Below are positions 36,000 to 45,210 of a stretch of 64,000 nt of DNA, one piece after another. The notes beneath the pieces are model-generated. The model saw only the letters and a program-made list of their open reading frames with translations. It did not search any database and was not told the DNA's origin. Origin of the DNA: Marinobacter sp. ANT_B65 (lineage in GTDB: Bacteria; Pseudomonadota; Gammaproteobacteria; Pseudomonadales; Oleiphilaceae); the NCBI RefSeq assembly GCF_002407605.1, contig NZ_NXGV01000003.1, positions 406,890 to 470,889 of the forward strand, read 5' to 3'. Positions within the stretch are counted from its first letter, which is position 1; each line of letters begins with the position of its first letter. The position numbers and the translations under genes were made by a program.

Positions 36000-38198
36000 A
36001 TGAACAAGCAGTCCGGCATACATTACCTCCGAGAGCACAGAGAAGCGGGAAACAACAAACCGGTTCCTGCGGAGGTTACCCGCATCCGCGACACCCTTGT
36101 CGCCGGGCTTGGCGATCTGCTGCAGGGCGCTTTTGATGCCGTTGATGATTCGCTGTTTGAACTGGCAAATAATGCCCGCAGCAACAACGAGCAGAATCGC
36201 TATTTTGAAGCCATGCGGGAAATCCGCATCAAGCGAAAAGGTGTGGAGCGCCACTTTCAGAATACAGTTGCTCAGTTTTTTGCAAACCCTCCCCACACCG
36301 GCCAGCAGCAGGACGACACGCTGGCCAGGCAGGCGAATGCAGACAACCTTGCACTCGTTGGCGATGATGATCTGGAAGAGCAGGTAGCTCTGAATGCCAT
36401 GATCACTAAAGCCAAGGCTCATTTTCAGGGGCCTCTCATACAGCTCCAGGCCCGCTTCAGCCAGGTTTACGACGGTGCTTCGGACGAAAATCCGGTTAAC
36501 CCCATGGCGCCCGAGCACCTTTGCAGCGCTTTTACAGAGGCAATTCAGGCTCTGGAGATACAGATTCGCGAACGATTGATTCTGCTTAAGCAGTTTGATC
36601 GCTATGTCGTGTCTAATCTGGGGATGCTTCTGGACGAAGCAAACAGAATCCTTGTCCAGGCAGGCGTTATTCCCAACTTCCGCTATCACGGGAAAACCGG
36701 CCACCAACACGGCGTTCCAGAGTCCCAACCTGCAGCCGGCAGCCATGAGGGTGCATCCACATCCGGTGAAAACTGGCTGGATACCGGCGCCGGAAACAAC
36801 GCCGTATTCGAACAGATTCATCAGTTACTGGCACGCCAAAGGGCCAATGCCGGCATTCCAACCCGTCAGCACGATCCGGACATACGGATCATCGGGGGCA
36901 ATGAACTGGTAAATCTTCTGGCATCCCTGCCCTTTACGGCACAAACCGGAGCTGAACACAATCTCAGCGAAGGCGAACCGCTTACCATCGATCTTCGCGA
37001 TGCCGTTCAACAGATTCTGGCCCAGACCAACACCGCTGATGGCAAAAAGCCCGCACTCAAGGAAATGGACGAGGACCTGATTAACCTTGTGTCCATGCTC
37101 TTTGAATTCATTCTGGATGACTACAACCTGTCCGCGCCGGTTCAGGTTCTGATAAGCCGACTACAGATACCCATCCTGAAAGTTGTCATTAAAGACAAGA
37201 GCTTTTTTAGCAAGACCACTCACCCCGCCAGAAAGCTGCTCAACGCGCTTGCCCGGGCAGGGATTGGCTGGAGTAACAGCGACGAAAAAGCCAGAGACAA
37301 GCTGTACGAAAAGATTCACGGCATTGTGCAGAGAATCCTGTGTGAATTCGACGGCGACGTTACCTTGTTCGAGACACTTAACGATGAGTTTGAAGAGTTT
37401 CTCGCCAGGGAAAACCGCAAAGCATCTCTGGTAGAGCAACGTACTCGTGAATCCGAGCGCGGCCGCATCAAATCCCAGAAAGCTCAGGAACTGGTTGATC
37501 GGGTAATCAAGGAACGTGTAGCCCGCTACCGGCTGCCAGAGCCTACCTACAACCTGCTGATCAATGGCTGGAGCCGGGTTATGTTTCTGGCCTACCTCCG
37601 GGACGATGTGGAGCATCGCTGGCAGGAAAGCGTGAAGGTTGTCGATGACCTTATCTGGTGTCTGCATCCTCATCAGGAAGATTCAGAACGGGATCAGTGG
37701 GTTCGGGTTGTTCCCGGCCTACTCAAATCGCTACGCGCTGGCCTGGAAGAGGTTTCATACAACGCTTCGAAGCTTGATGAAACCATGAGTCAGCTCAAAC
37801 ACGAACTGGCGGAAGCTTTCCGTGCAAGTTCCAACATAGAGCTCGCTGAAGAACCATCCGAGGAAGAAAACGAGCAAAGCAGCTTCAAGCACCAGGCTCA
37901 GCCCGAGGATGCAGCTATTGCTGAGTTTATGGCCCAGATAGACGGCATAGAGATAGGCAACTGGGTCGAGTTCCGCCTTGTAAATGGCGCGAGCTTCCGA
38001 TGCAAACTTTCAGCGATCATTGAAGAAGCAGACTGCTTTGTCTTTGTTAACCGCATGGGGCTGAAAGTCATTGAAAAGACCCGTACCGAGCTTGCCCACG
38101 AAATGCGGCGAGGACGGATGACTCTCCTTGAACAGGGAGCATTTATTGACCGGGCTCTTGATGCCGTGGTCGGCTCCCTGCGCAGCAAAACAGCCTGA
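36000..38198 (+). CDS. Large DUF1631 family protein
   Basis: This is a 732-residue soluble, largely helical and acidic protein of the DUF1631 family, known in Pseudomonas and relatives. The start at 36000 has AGGAG seven bases upstream; a TTG eight codons earlier is less likely. A conserved helical middle (LRDDVEHRWQESVKVVDDLIW) precedes a C-terminal part of about 110 residues that resembles a PilZ-like barrel (GNWVEFRLVNGASFRCKLSAI). If that is a true PilZ domain the protein may bind cyclic di-GMP, but I see no clear RxxxR and D/NxSxxG pair. Old annotations as thymidine phosphorylase have no support in the sequence. Confidence 0.85.
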   Translation: MNKQSGIHYLREHREAGNNKPVPAEVTRIRDTLVAGLGDLLQGAFDAVDDSLFELANNARSNNEQNRYFEAMREIRIKRKGVERHFQNTVAQFFANPPHTGQQQDDTLARQANADNLALVGDDDLEEQVALNAMITKAKAHFQGPLIQLQARFSQVYDGASDENPVNPMAPEHLCSAFTEAIQALEIQIRERLILLKQFDRYVVSNLGMLLDEANRILVQAGVIPNFRYHGKTGHQHGVPESQPAAGSHEGASTSGENWLDTGAGNNAVFEQIHQLLARQRANAGIPTRQHDPDIRIIGGNELVNLLASLPFTAQTGAEHNLSEGEPLTIDLRDAVQQILAQTNTADGKKPALKEMDEDLINLVSMLFEFILDDYNLSAPVQVLISRLQIPILKVVIKDKSFFSKTTHPARKLLNALARAGIGWSNSDEKARDKLYEKIHGIVQRILCEFDGDVTLFETLNDEFEEFLARENRKASLVEQRTRESERGRIKSQKAQELVDRVIKERVARYRLPEPTYNLLINGWSRVMFLAYLRDDVEHRWQESVKVVDDLIWCLHPHQEDSERDQWVRVVPGLLKSLRAGLEEVSYNASKLDETMSQLKHELAEAFRASSNIELAEEPSEEENEQSSFKHQAQPEDAAIAEFMAQIDGIEIGNWVEFRLVNGASFRCKLSAIIEEADCFVFVNRMGLKVIEKTRTELAHEMRRGRMTLLEQGAFIDRALDAVVGSLRSKTA

Positions 38199-38302
38199 GC
38201 CCGGCCCCGGGACCGCAGTAAAGCCTGCGGACCCGGGACAGGAAGACTGGCGCAAGGATCACCCGGTAACAGTTAAGCAATCCGGAGTGAGTACCGGGGC
38301 AC

Positions 38303-38629
38303 TCAGGCTTCAGCTTGCTTGGCAGCCTCTTTAACCAGTTTTGCCAATTCGCCGTTCTCGGACATTTCCATAATAATGTCGCAACCACCTACCAGCTCAC
38401 CATTAACATAGAGCTGAGGGTATGTCGGCCAGCTTGAATAAACCTTCAGACCCTCGCGCAACTCCTGGTTATCGAGAATATTCACGAAGGCAAAACGCTC
38501 TCCGCATGCCATCAGGGCCTGCGAGGTCTTGGCAGAAAAGCCACATTGTGGAGCCTGGGGAGAGCCTTTCATGTAAAGGATAATCGGATTTTCCGAGAGT
38601 TGAGTCTTAATTGTTTCGTTAATGTCCAT
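38303..38629 (-). CDS. grxD: Monothiol glutaredoxin Grx4 type
   Basis: Grx4 binds and transfers 2Fe-2S clusters with glutathione and BolA partners. I chose the ATG at 38629, giving 108 residues (MDINETIKTQLSENPIILYM); AGAGGT lies upstream at normal spacing and the longer open frame is non-homologous. The monothiol site is CGFS in APQCGFSAKTSQAL, and the glutathione-binding SSWPTYPQLYVNGELVGGCDI is intact. It is divergent from argF, as in Pseudomonas. Confidence 0.97.
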   Translation of the reverse strand: MDINETIKTQLSENPIILYMKGSPQAPQCGFSAKTSQALMACGERFAFVNILDNQELREGLKVYSSWPTYPQLYVNGELVGGCDIIMEMSENGELAKLVKEAAKQAEA

Positions 38630-38868
38630 GAACATGCACCTCTGGTTGAAAACGGAACAGTTTGTTGCGCTTTTTCGCGCCGTCACACCGAATTTGTATG
38701 GCCTCCATTGTACACGCCGGGCGAGCCCCTCAACAAACACTACAATTTGATGCAGGACAAGCCCTGCCGGCGGCGTTGTCATCACTGACGTGAAGGGCTA
38801 GACTTGATGCCCTTTTTTTACCAGTATTTTTCACTCATCCAGGGCTTCATCAAGGTAAGGGCCATCCC

Positions 38869-39783
38869 ATGGCAGCAAGGCATTTTCTGACACTGAATGA
38901 CATGACCACGACTGAGCTGGAAAATCTGGTGGATCATGGCACCAGACTCCGGAACGAATGGCGGCAGGGCAAGGTCAGGGACTCACTGAAAAATCGCGTA
39001 CTGGCAATGATTTTTGAGAAGTCCTCAACCCGCACCCGGGTCTCCTTCGAAGCAGGCATGACCCAACTGGGCGGCTCCGCCATGTTCCTTTCTCCAAGGG
39101 ATACACAGCTAGGTCGCGGAGAGCCCATCGAAGACTCCGCTATTGTCATATCCAGCATGGTCGATGCAGTGATGATCCGTACCTTTGCCCATGAAACGGT
39201 AGAGAAGTTTGCAAAGGCTTCGCGGGCACCTGTTATCAATGCGCTTACGGATGATTTCCATCCCTGCCAGTTACTGGCAGACATGCAAACCTATCGGGAG
39301 CATCGCGGCAGCATACAGGGCGCCACAGTGGCCTGGATCGGTGATGGAAACAACATGTGCCATTCCTACATCAACGCCGCCACGCAGTTCGACTTTCACC
39401 TGAACATAGCGACACCTCAGGGTTATGAACCAGATCCGGAGCTGGTAAAGGCCCACGGCTCTCGTATAACGCTCATGCGGGAGCCGGCTGAAGCTGCTCG
39501 CAATGCGAATCTTCTGGTAACCGACGTATGGGCCTCAATGGGCCAGGAAGACGAGCAGAAAGCCCGCGAAAAAGCCTTCAGCAACTACCAGATCAACCCC
39601 ACGCTGATGGATATAGCTGCAAAAGACGCATTACTCATGCACTGTCTGCCGGCTCACCGTGGCGAAGAAATTTCTGCCGACATGATGGAGCATCCGGCTT
39701 CAGTAATCTGGGACGAGGCAGAAAACCGGCTCCACGCCCAGAAAGCTCTGCTGGAGTTCCTGATCCTGAACCGCCTGGACTGA
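38869..39783 (+). CDS. argF: Ornithine carbamoyltransferase
   Basis: ArgF makes citrulline from ornithine and carbamoyl phosphate in arginine synthesis. The 304-residue protein has the carbamoyl phosphate site [10 protein letters not shown], the [11 protein letters not shown] motif and the ornithine-site [12 protein letters not shown]. Length and motifs fit the anabolic enzyme. It is followed six bases later by a lone ABC-transporter ATPase gene. Confidence 0.97.
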   Translation: MAARHFLTLNDMTTTELENLVDHGTRLRNEWRQGKVRDSLKNRVLAMIFEKSSTRTRVSFEAGMTQLGGSAMFLSPRDTQLGRGEPIEDSAIVISSMVDAVMIRTFAHETVEKFAKASRAPVINALTDDFHPCQLLADMQTYREHRGSIQGATVAWIGDGNNMCHSYINAATQFDFHLNIATPQGYEPDPELVKAHGSRITLMREPAEAARNANLLVTDVWASMGQEDEQKAREKAFSNYQINPTLMDIAAKDALLMHCLPAHRGEEISADMMEHPASVIWDEAENRLHAQKALLEFLILNRLD

Positions 39784-39789
39784 GATTTT

Positions 39790-40863
39790 ATGAGCACGCA
39801 CGAAACTGCCAATCACAACTGGTTGCTGGAAGTAAATGACCTGACTTGTGGCTACGGCGGGGATGCCGTTGTGAAAGGTATCAGCTTCGCGCTCAGCCAC
39901 GGAGATATCGGCTGCCTGCTCGGGCCCAGCGGTTGCGGGAAAAGCACTATCCTGAGGGCTCTGGCGGGATTCCTTCAGTTAACCGGTGGTGAAATATGCC
40001 TGGAGTCCCGGCAGATCAGTCTCCCCGGTCGCACTCTCGCGCCAGAGAAGCGCCGCATCGGTATGGTTTTTCAGGACTATGCGCTATTTCCTCACCTGAG
40101 CATTGCCGACAACGTGGGCTTTGGATTACAGGGTCTGGATAAAGCCCAGAAGCGCAGCAAAGTCATGGAACTGCTTCACGTCGTTCACCTGCAGGATCTG
40201 GCGGATAACTATCCACACGAACTTTCGGGAGGGCAACAGCAGCGGGTTGCACTGGCACGGGCTCTGGCTCCGGAACCGACACTGATTCTGCTCGACGAAC
40301 CCTTCTCCAACCTTGATGCGGATCTGCGCCGCAGGCTCAGCCTCGATGTCCGGGAGATACTCAAAACACTCGGCATAAGTGCCATTCTGGTGACTCACGA
40401 TCAGCAGGAAGCCTTTGCGATGTGTGATCAGGTAGCTGTGCTTCAGAACGGGAAAATCCAGCAGTGGGATGTGCCCTACAACCTCTACCATGAACCCGCA
40501 AACCGCTTTGTGGCAAGTTTCATAGGCCAGGGTGGATTTATACCAGGCAAAGCTGTGGGGCCAGACACAATTGAATCGGAGCTAGGCACCATTCACGGAA
40601 ACCGGGCCTATAAATGGCCCAGCGGTACGCTGGTAGATGTGCTTATCCGCCCTGATGACATCGTCTACGATGCCGAGTCAGACCTGCGTCCAAAAGTGGT
40701 CGAAAAAACCTTTGCAGGTACCTCTACGCTCTACAGGTTCCGCTGCTCTGAAGATACAGAGTTTGAGGCACTTTTCCGCAGTCACCTGGATTTCAATCTG
40801 GGCGAGACAGTCCCGGTGCGGGTAGAAGCAGACCACCTGATTGCTTTCGAACGCAACAACTGA
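39790..40863 (+). CDS. ABC transporter ATP-binding protein, FbpC/PotA-like, without a local permease
   Basis: This 357-residue ATPase has Walker A GPSGCGKST (about residues 48-56), the Q-loop in MVFQDYALFPHLS, signature LSGGQQQRVALARAL, Walker B LILLDEPFSNLD and the H-loop THDQQEA. A C-terminal TOBE-type domain of about 120 residues follows. Subfamily features resemble ferric iron (FbpC) and spermidine/putrescine importers. No permease or binding protein lies nearby, so substrate and partners are unknown. It is probably cotranscribed with argF, an association also seen in Pseudomonas. Confidence 0.9.
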   Translation: MSTHETANHNWLLEVNDLTCGYGGDAVVKGISFALSHGDIGCLLGPSGCGKSTILRALAGFLQLTGGEICLESRQISLPGRTLAPEKRRIGMVFQDYALFPHLSIADNVGFGLQGLDKAQKRSKVMELLHVVHLQDLADNYPHELSGGQQQRVALARALAPEPTLILLDEPFSNLDADLRRRLSLDVREILKTLGISAILVTHDQQEAFAMCDQVAVLQNGKIQQWDVPYNLYHEPANRFVASFIGQGGFIPGKAVGPDTIESELGTIHGNRAYKWPSGTLVDVLIRPDDIVYDAESDLRPKVVEKTFAGTSTLYRFRCSEDTEFEALFRSHLDFNLGETVPVRVEADHLIAFERNN

Positions 40864-40872
40864 GCCATCATC

Positions 40873-42354
40873 TCAGTTGTTGCAAACCCTGTCGATTGCG
40901 TCAAGCCAACCCGAATACAGCGACTCCCGTAGCGCCGGACTCATTTCTGCCTGGAACTGCCGTTCGCACTCCCAGAGTTCCGAGATCTGCTCCAGACTGT
41001 CATAAACCCCGGTTTGCAGGCCAGCCAGATAGGCCACACCCAAAGCAGTCGTTTCAGTTATCCGGGGACGATCAACCGTAACGTTCAGAATGTCTGCCAG
41101 AAACTGCATCAGCCAATCGTTGACCACCATACCGCCATCCACTCGCAGTGACGCCAGGGCAGCACCATCATTCTGAATAGCCCGCACCAGATCCTTGGTC
41201 TGATAGCACACAGACTGCAGTCCTGCGGTAACAATCTCACCAATACCTGTATCCCGGGTCAATCCCAGGATAGCCCCTCGGGCATGAGGATCCCAATGTG
41301 GCGCACCCAGTCCGGTAAACGCTGGCACCAGATACACCTGGTTATCCACACCAACAGCTTCAGCATGCAAGGCAGATTCGTTGGCATGGCTAATAAGTTT
41401 CAATCCGTCCCGCAACCACTGCATGGCAGCGCCCGCCACAAAAATGCTGCCTTCAACCGCATAGCAAGGCTTGCCATCAAGGCGGTAGGCTACTGTCGTC
41501 AGTAAGCGATTCTCCGATCGCAGGGCTTTAGCTCCGGTATTCACCACCAGGAAACAGCCTGTACCATAGGTACTCTTTGCCATGCCCGGCCTGAAACAGG
41601 CCTGACCAATCAGTGCTGCCTGCTGATCACCCGCCACGCCCGCGACCATAACCGGCGCGCCAAGCCATTTGGCATCGGTCAAGCCATAATCCGCTGCGCT
41701 ATCAAGAACATCAGGCAATAACGCCTTTGGCACACGAAACAACGAAAGCAGACCGTCATCCCATGTCTGCTCATGGATATTGAACAATGCAGTCCTGGAG
41801 GCGTTTGTAGCATCAGTAAAATGCGAACGCCCGCCGGTCAGGTTCCAGAGAAGCCAGCTATCTATGGTTCCAAACGCCAGTTCACCGGCCTCAGCCCGAG
41901 CCCGGGCACCTTCTACGTTGTCCAGTATCCAGGCAATCTTGGTGGCGGAAAAGTAGGGATCGATCAGCAGGCCGGTACGTTCAACCACTGCCCCCTCATG
42001 ACCATCGGTTTTAAGCTTGGTGCACAGCGATGCTGTTCGCCTGTCCTGCCAGACGATTGCGTGGTGGATCGGTTTCCCCGTCACCCGATCCCAAATTACG
42101 GTGGTTTCACGCTGATTGGCAATACCGATTCCAGACAGTTCAGAGGCATCGATGGCAGCTTTACTCAGCGCTCCACGACAGACTGTAAGCGTAGTCTCCC
42201 AGATTTCTGTGGCATCGTGCTCTACCCGTCCGTCACTTGGAAAGTGCTGACAGAATTCCCGCTGATCTGCAGCAATGCTGGCGCCGCTCTGGTCAAAAAC
42301 GATAGCTCGGGAGCTGGTGGTGCCCTGATCAATAGCAAGCAGGTATCGGGTCAT
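40873..42354 (-). CDS. glpK: Glycerol kinase
   Basis: GlpK phosphorylates glycerol to sn-glycerol 3-phosphate. The FGGY-family protein has the phosphate motif [16 protein letters not shown] at its N-terminus, [14 protein letters not shown], the ATP-binding [11 protein letters not shown] and the C-terminal [20 protein letters not shown]. Two ATGs occur in tandem; the second (42354, 493 residues) has the better spacing of six bases from AGGA. No glpF, glpD or glpR is adjacent. The ribosome binding site lies inside an inverted repeat, which may control translation. Confidence 0.97.
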   Translation of the reverse strand: MTRYLLAIDQGTTSSRAIVFDQSGASIAADQREFCQHFPSDGRVEHDATEIWETTLTVCRGALSKAAIDASELSGIGIANQRETTVIWDRVTGKPIHHAIVWQDRRTASLCTKLKTDGHEGAVVERTGLLIDPYFSATKIAWILDNVEGARARAEAGELAFGTIDSWLLWNLTGGRSHFTDATNASRTALFNIHEQTWDDGLLSLFRVPKALLPDVLDSAADYGLTDAKWLGAPVMVAGVAGDQQAALIGQACFRPGMAKSTYGTGCFLVVNTGAKALRSENRLLTTVAYRLDGKPCYAVEGSIFVAGAAMQWLRDGLKLISHANESALHAEAVGVDNQVYLVPAFTGLGAPHWDPHARGAILGLTRDTGIGEIVTAGLQSVCYQTKDLVRAIQNDGAALASLRVDGGMVVNDWLMQFLADILNVTVDRPRITETTALGVAYLAGLQTGVYDSLEQISELWECERQFQAEMSPALRESLYSGWLDAIDRVCNN

Positions 42355-42361
42355 CATGGAT

Positions 42362-42384
42362 CCTGTAATCTGGCTGTTTACAGG
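42362..42384 (-). promoter_or_regulatory. Inverted repeat over the glpK ribosome binding site
   Basis: CCTGTAA (42362-42368) and TTACAGG (42378-42384) are perfect reverse complements with a nine-base spacer. In the glpK transcript the AGGA ribosome binding site is part of the second arm, so folding would hide it. It could equally be a repressor operator. Confidence 0.5.
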
Positions 42385-42476
42385 AGTCTACCAGCAGGTG
42401 GTTCCAAGGCAGAAGCACATGGGTGCTTATCCGGAAGAAAAACAGACCATAAACAAGGGCGGGAGATACAAACAGA

Positions 42477-42506
42477 AAAGAAAAAAAAGGGCCGGAAAAC
42501 CGACCC
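42477..42506 (-). terminator. Strong Rho-independent terminator
   Basis: On the minus strand GGGTCGG and CCGGCCC pair around a TTTT loop and are followed by eight T residues, then CTTTT. It ends either the rstAB transcript or the candidate small RNA described at 42481-42619. Confidence 0.88.
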
Positions 42507-42619
42507 TCAAATGACGAATGAAACAAGGAAATTTCGTAAGAACCACTAAGTTAAAAGTCATCCCTTACGTTTTCGATTATCGGTACCGGCGAAGATAGTT
42601 TCAGTGGTTCTTGTGTTGT
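42481..42619 (-). ncRNA. Candidate small RNA or structured rstB 3' UTR
   Basis: The 306-base gap between glpK and rstB (42358-42663) holds no gene. Read on the minus strand, three hairpins are packed end to end. The first is a 10-bp perfect closing stem (arms 42603-42612 and 42538-42547). The second is a small ACGAA/TTCGT hairpin (42514-42537). The third is the terminator at 42477-42506 with its eight-T tail. Such packing is typical of Hfq- or ProQ-type small RNAs. A TGTAAC at 42626-42631 could be a -10, but no good -35 is seen, so processing from the rstAB mRNA is equally possible. I do not recognise a known RNA family. Confidence 0.4.
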
Positions 42620-42663
42620 CAGTTTGTTACATCAGGTGAAAGACCAGAGCTGCGCTCCCCCGA

Positions 42664-44235
42664 TTACAGATCCGGTTCCAGCGGCTTATTGCGCGGCCAG
42701 ACCAGACTGAAACGCGCACCTCCAAGGCTGTCACTCCGGCTTACAAATGCCTGCCCGTTATGCCAGTACAAAATACGGCGCACAATAGAGAGGCCAAGCC
42801 CATACCCGCCCGATGTGCGGGTTCGGCTGTCATCAAGCCGGGCAAAGGCTGTAAACACCTTCTCCCACTCTTCTTCCGGAATGCCAGGACCATCGTCTTC
42901 TACATCAACCCGGCAGTGATCTTCATCAATATGGCAGCGCACAAGCACTCTGCCAGCCGCATAACGTCCGGCATTACCTACAAGATTCTGGATAGCCCGG
43001 TGGATATAACGCGGCTCAACATCAGCGGTTGCCAGACTCTCTGTCACTTCATCGACCTCACCTGTAATGCTCAGCGCAGGCCGGACTCGCTGCTGCTCCG
43101 CCACAACCTGCCTCACAATATCGGTGACAGACGCTTCCTCAAGCTTGAAAACCGGACCGCCCTGTTCAAGACGGGCATAGGTCAGAATCTCGTCAATCAA
43201 TTCATCCAGTTCCTGAATATCGCCATCGATACCATCGAGTTGCTTCTGAAGCGCCTCCTGTCCCTGACAATCCTCAATCATCTGCACACCAAACCGGATA
43301 CGGGCAACCGGCGTTCTCAATTCGTGGGAAACCGCATGAATCATTTCCCGCTGAACGTCCACAAGGCGCTGTATATGCTCTGCCATACCGTTAAATGCCG
43401 CGGCCAACCGAGAGACGATAGTGCCCTCACCTGCCTCTACGCGGGCACTCATTTCTCCACGCGCGATTCGTACTGCAACGGACTCCACTTTGCGCAAATT
43501 GCTATCCAGAGCACGAAGCACAAAAATCAACCACAGCGCCAGAGCACTTCCTGAGACTGCCAGCAACAGCAAAGTAACAGGCCATGCCCATGGATTGAAG
43601 GCACCACCAGGCAAGGTCATCTGAATCAGTTCACCATCGGTCAACTGCACAAGCACCTGCCCTTCACCGTTTTCGTGGTAAAAGGCGAAACCGCTGCTGT
43701 ATACCCGCTCCAGCACCTCATCACCCGGCAGAACTGCCGAACCCTGGACTCTGGACACACCAATGTCCAAGCCTTCTCTCAAACGTTCCATAACCTCATC
43801 ACGATCATCCGGGCCGGCGGCATCCAGGTGCACCCGGAGAACCTGCGCAGAGGCAACAGCGATATCCCTGTAGGGGTGGGACGCCCGGAACTGTATGACA
43901 TCACCCTGAAGCCCTGTGACCAGAAACCGGTAGCCAAGACTGTCTTCAACCGCGATCACCTGGCCATACCCCAGGCGCTCCCGAATGACAGGAGAAAGCG
44001 ACAGGTCTCCGGTATCTGCAACCCGGAAGTCATGCAGAGAAGCCAGCCAGGGATACTGATGTTCGGGTGCGGGAGAAGACGCCAGCCAGCGCATGAGCGG
44101 CTCAGAGAAGCGCTCATGCCAGAATTGTGAACGCACGGAATTGATCCCTACAAACAGGGCAATACAGAGCAGTATCACCAGAGCGGTGAGGCCGGCAAGA
44201 CGGGCATAAAGATTAAGAAAAAACTTCAGGGGCAT
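42664..44235 (-). CDS. rstB: Sensor histidine kinase, RstB type
   Basis: This 523-residue membrane kinase has a transmembrane helix (about 12-32), a periplasmic domain of about 180 residues, a second helix (about 218-240) and a HAMP domain. The HisKA domain has the phospho-His near residue 304 in HAVSHELRTPVARIRFG. The HATPase domain has N, G1 and G2 boxes (NLVGNAGRYA, DDGPGIP and GGYGLGLSIV). It follows its response regulator by 64 bp. Similarity to RstB comes from the regulator and the layout; the signal sensed is unknown. The two hairpins and terminator downstream may form its 3' end. Confidence 0.85.
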   Translation of the reverse strand: MPLKFFLNLYARLAGLTALVILLCIALFVGINSVRSQFWHERFSEPLMRWLASSPAPEHQYPWLASLHDFRVADTGDLSLSPVIRERLGYGQVIAVEDSLGYRFLVTGLQGDVIQFRASHPYRDIAVASAQVLRVHLDAAGPDDRDEVMERLREGLDIGVSRVQGSAVLPGDEVLERVYSSGFAFYHENGEGQVLVQLTDGELIQMTLPGGAFNPWAWPVTLLLLAVSGSALALWLIFVLRALDSNLRKVESVAVRIARGEMSARVEAGEGTIVSRLAAAFNGMAEHIQRLVDVQREMIHAVSHELRTPVARIRFGVQMIEDCQGQEALQKQLDGIDGDIQELDELIDEILTYARLEQGGPVFKLEEASVTDIVRQVVAEQQRVRPALSITGEVDEVTESLATADVEPRYIHRAIQNLVGNAGRYAAGRVLVRCHIDEDHCRVDVEDDGPGIPEEEWEKVFTAFARLDDSRTRTSGGYGLGLSIVRRILYWHNGQAFVSRSDSLGGARFSLVWPRNKPLEPDL

Positions 44236-44299
44236 GTCAAAAAACCCTGGCAGGGAAGCGTCGGCCAGAAAATCCGTGCCGACACCAAAGACTGAATCG

Positions 44300-45037
44300 T
44301 CAGGCTTCTTTCACAAACAGATAGCCTTTACTCCGGACGGTCTTAATCCTGCGGGGGTGTATGGGATCGTCACCGATTTTCGGGCGAATCCGGGAGACCC
44401 GAACATCAATCGACCGGTCCTGACCATCGTATTCGATGCCCCGCAACGCGGTGAAAATTTCTTCCCGGCTCAGCACCCGGCCAGCATTACTCGCCAGCAA
44501 CCAGAGCAGATCGAACTCGGCACTGGTGAGGTCGATACTTTCATCACTAAGCCAGGCTTCACGCATGGACCTGTCAACAACCAGGTCATTGAACTGCATA
44601 CGGGTAGGCTCTTCACCATTTGCTTCGTCCAGATTATTCTGGGCATTTTCCGCAACGCGGCGAAGCATGGCTCGGATACGGGCGAGAAGTACCCGGGGCT
44701 TGACAGGCTTGCCGATGTAATCATCTGCCCCCATCTCAAGACCAAGCACCTGGTCAAGGTCATCAGTACGTGCTGTGAGCATAATGATGGGACCAGAATA
44801 AACTGGTCGTACACGGCGGCAGATGGAAAGGCCGTCTTCACCCGGCAGCATCAAGTCCAGAACAACAAGATCTGGCTGCTCATTGCGGATGCGCTCGACG
44901 GCGGAGCCCCCATGAGTTTCAAGTGAGACAGACAGGCCGTTGCTCTCAAGGTACTCTCGGGTCAGCTCGGCCAGCCGCTCATCATCTTCGACAATAAGAA
45001 TTCGCCAACTTTCGTTTGTCTGTTCCACGCGATCCAT
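44300..45037 (-). CDS. rstA: OmpR-family response regulator, RstA type
   Basis: This regulator of about 245 residues has a receiver domain with the phospho-Asp in LVVLDLMLPGEDGL. The C-terminal winged helix is of the OmpR/PhoB kind (LTSAEFDLLWLLASNAGRVLSREEIFTALRGIEYDGQDRSIDVRVSRI region). I chose the ATG at 45037 because the receiver begins soon after (WRILIVEDDERL); the open frame extends 24 codons further. It is the first gene of the pair. Paired GTTACA sites at 45099-45156 probably mediate autoregulation, resembling known RstA boxes. Confidence 0.85.
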   Translation of the reverse strand: MDRVEQTNESWRILIVEDDERLAELTREYLESNGLSVSLETHGGSAVERIRNEQPDLVVLDLMLPGEDGLSICRRVRPVYSGPIIMLTARTDDLDQVLGLEMGADDYIGKPVKPRVLLARIRAMLRRVAENAQNNLDEANGEEPTRMQFNDLVVDRSMREAWLSDESIDLTSAEFDLLWLLASNAGRVLSREEIFTALRGIEYDGQDRSIDVRVSRIRPKIGDDPIHPRRIKTVRSKGYLFVKEA

Positions 45038-45098
45038 CTCTGATTTTATTTTTCCGAGTTCAGTGTCTTGCCTGCATCCGACAATACAGACAACCTGA

Positions 45099-45156
45099 TG
45101 TAACAGCAATTATACATGCTATTCAGAAATATACATGGAACTAGCCTGCTGTTACA
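45099..45156. promoter_or_regulatory. Inverted and direct repeats upstream of rstA
   Basis: TGTAACAGC (45099-45107) and GCTGTTACA (45148-45156) are perfect reverse complements 40 bp apart. Between them TATACATG occurs twice (45111-45118 and 45130-45137), 19 bp start to start. GTTACA is the conserved core of the Escherichia coli RstA box, and these sites lie 62-119 bp before the start codon. Confidence 0.55.
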
Positions 45157-45210
45157 CCCGGTGACAAATACTGACCCGCGCTCACCTCAGATTCAGATCA
45201 GCAGAACCAC

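Noticed and set aside
35928..36821. 297-codon open frame antisense to the DUF1631 gene
   Set aside because: It overlaps the 5' part of a 732-codon gene with a good ribosome binding site and shows no motif.
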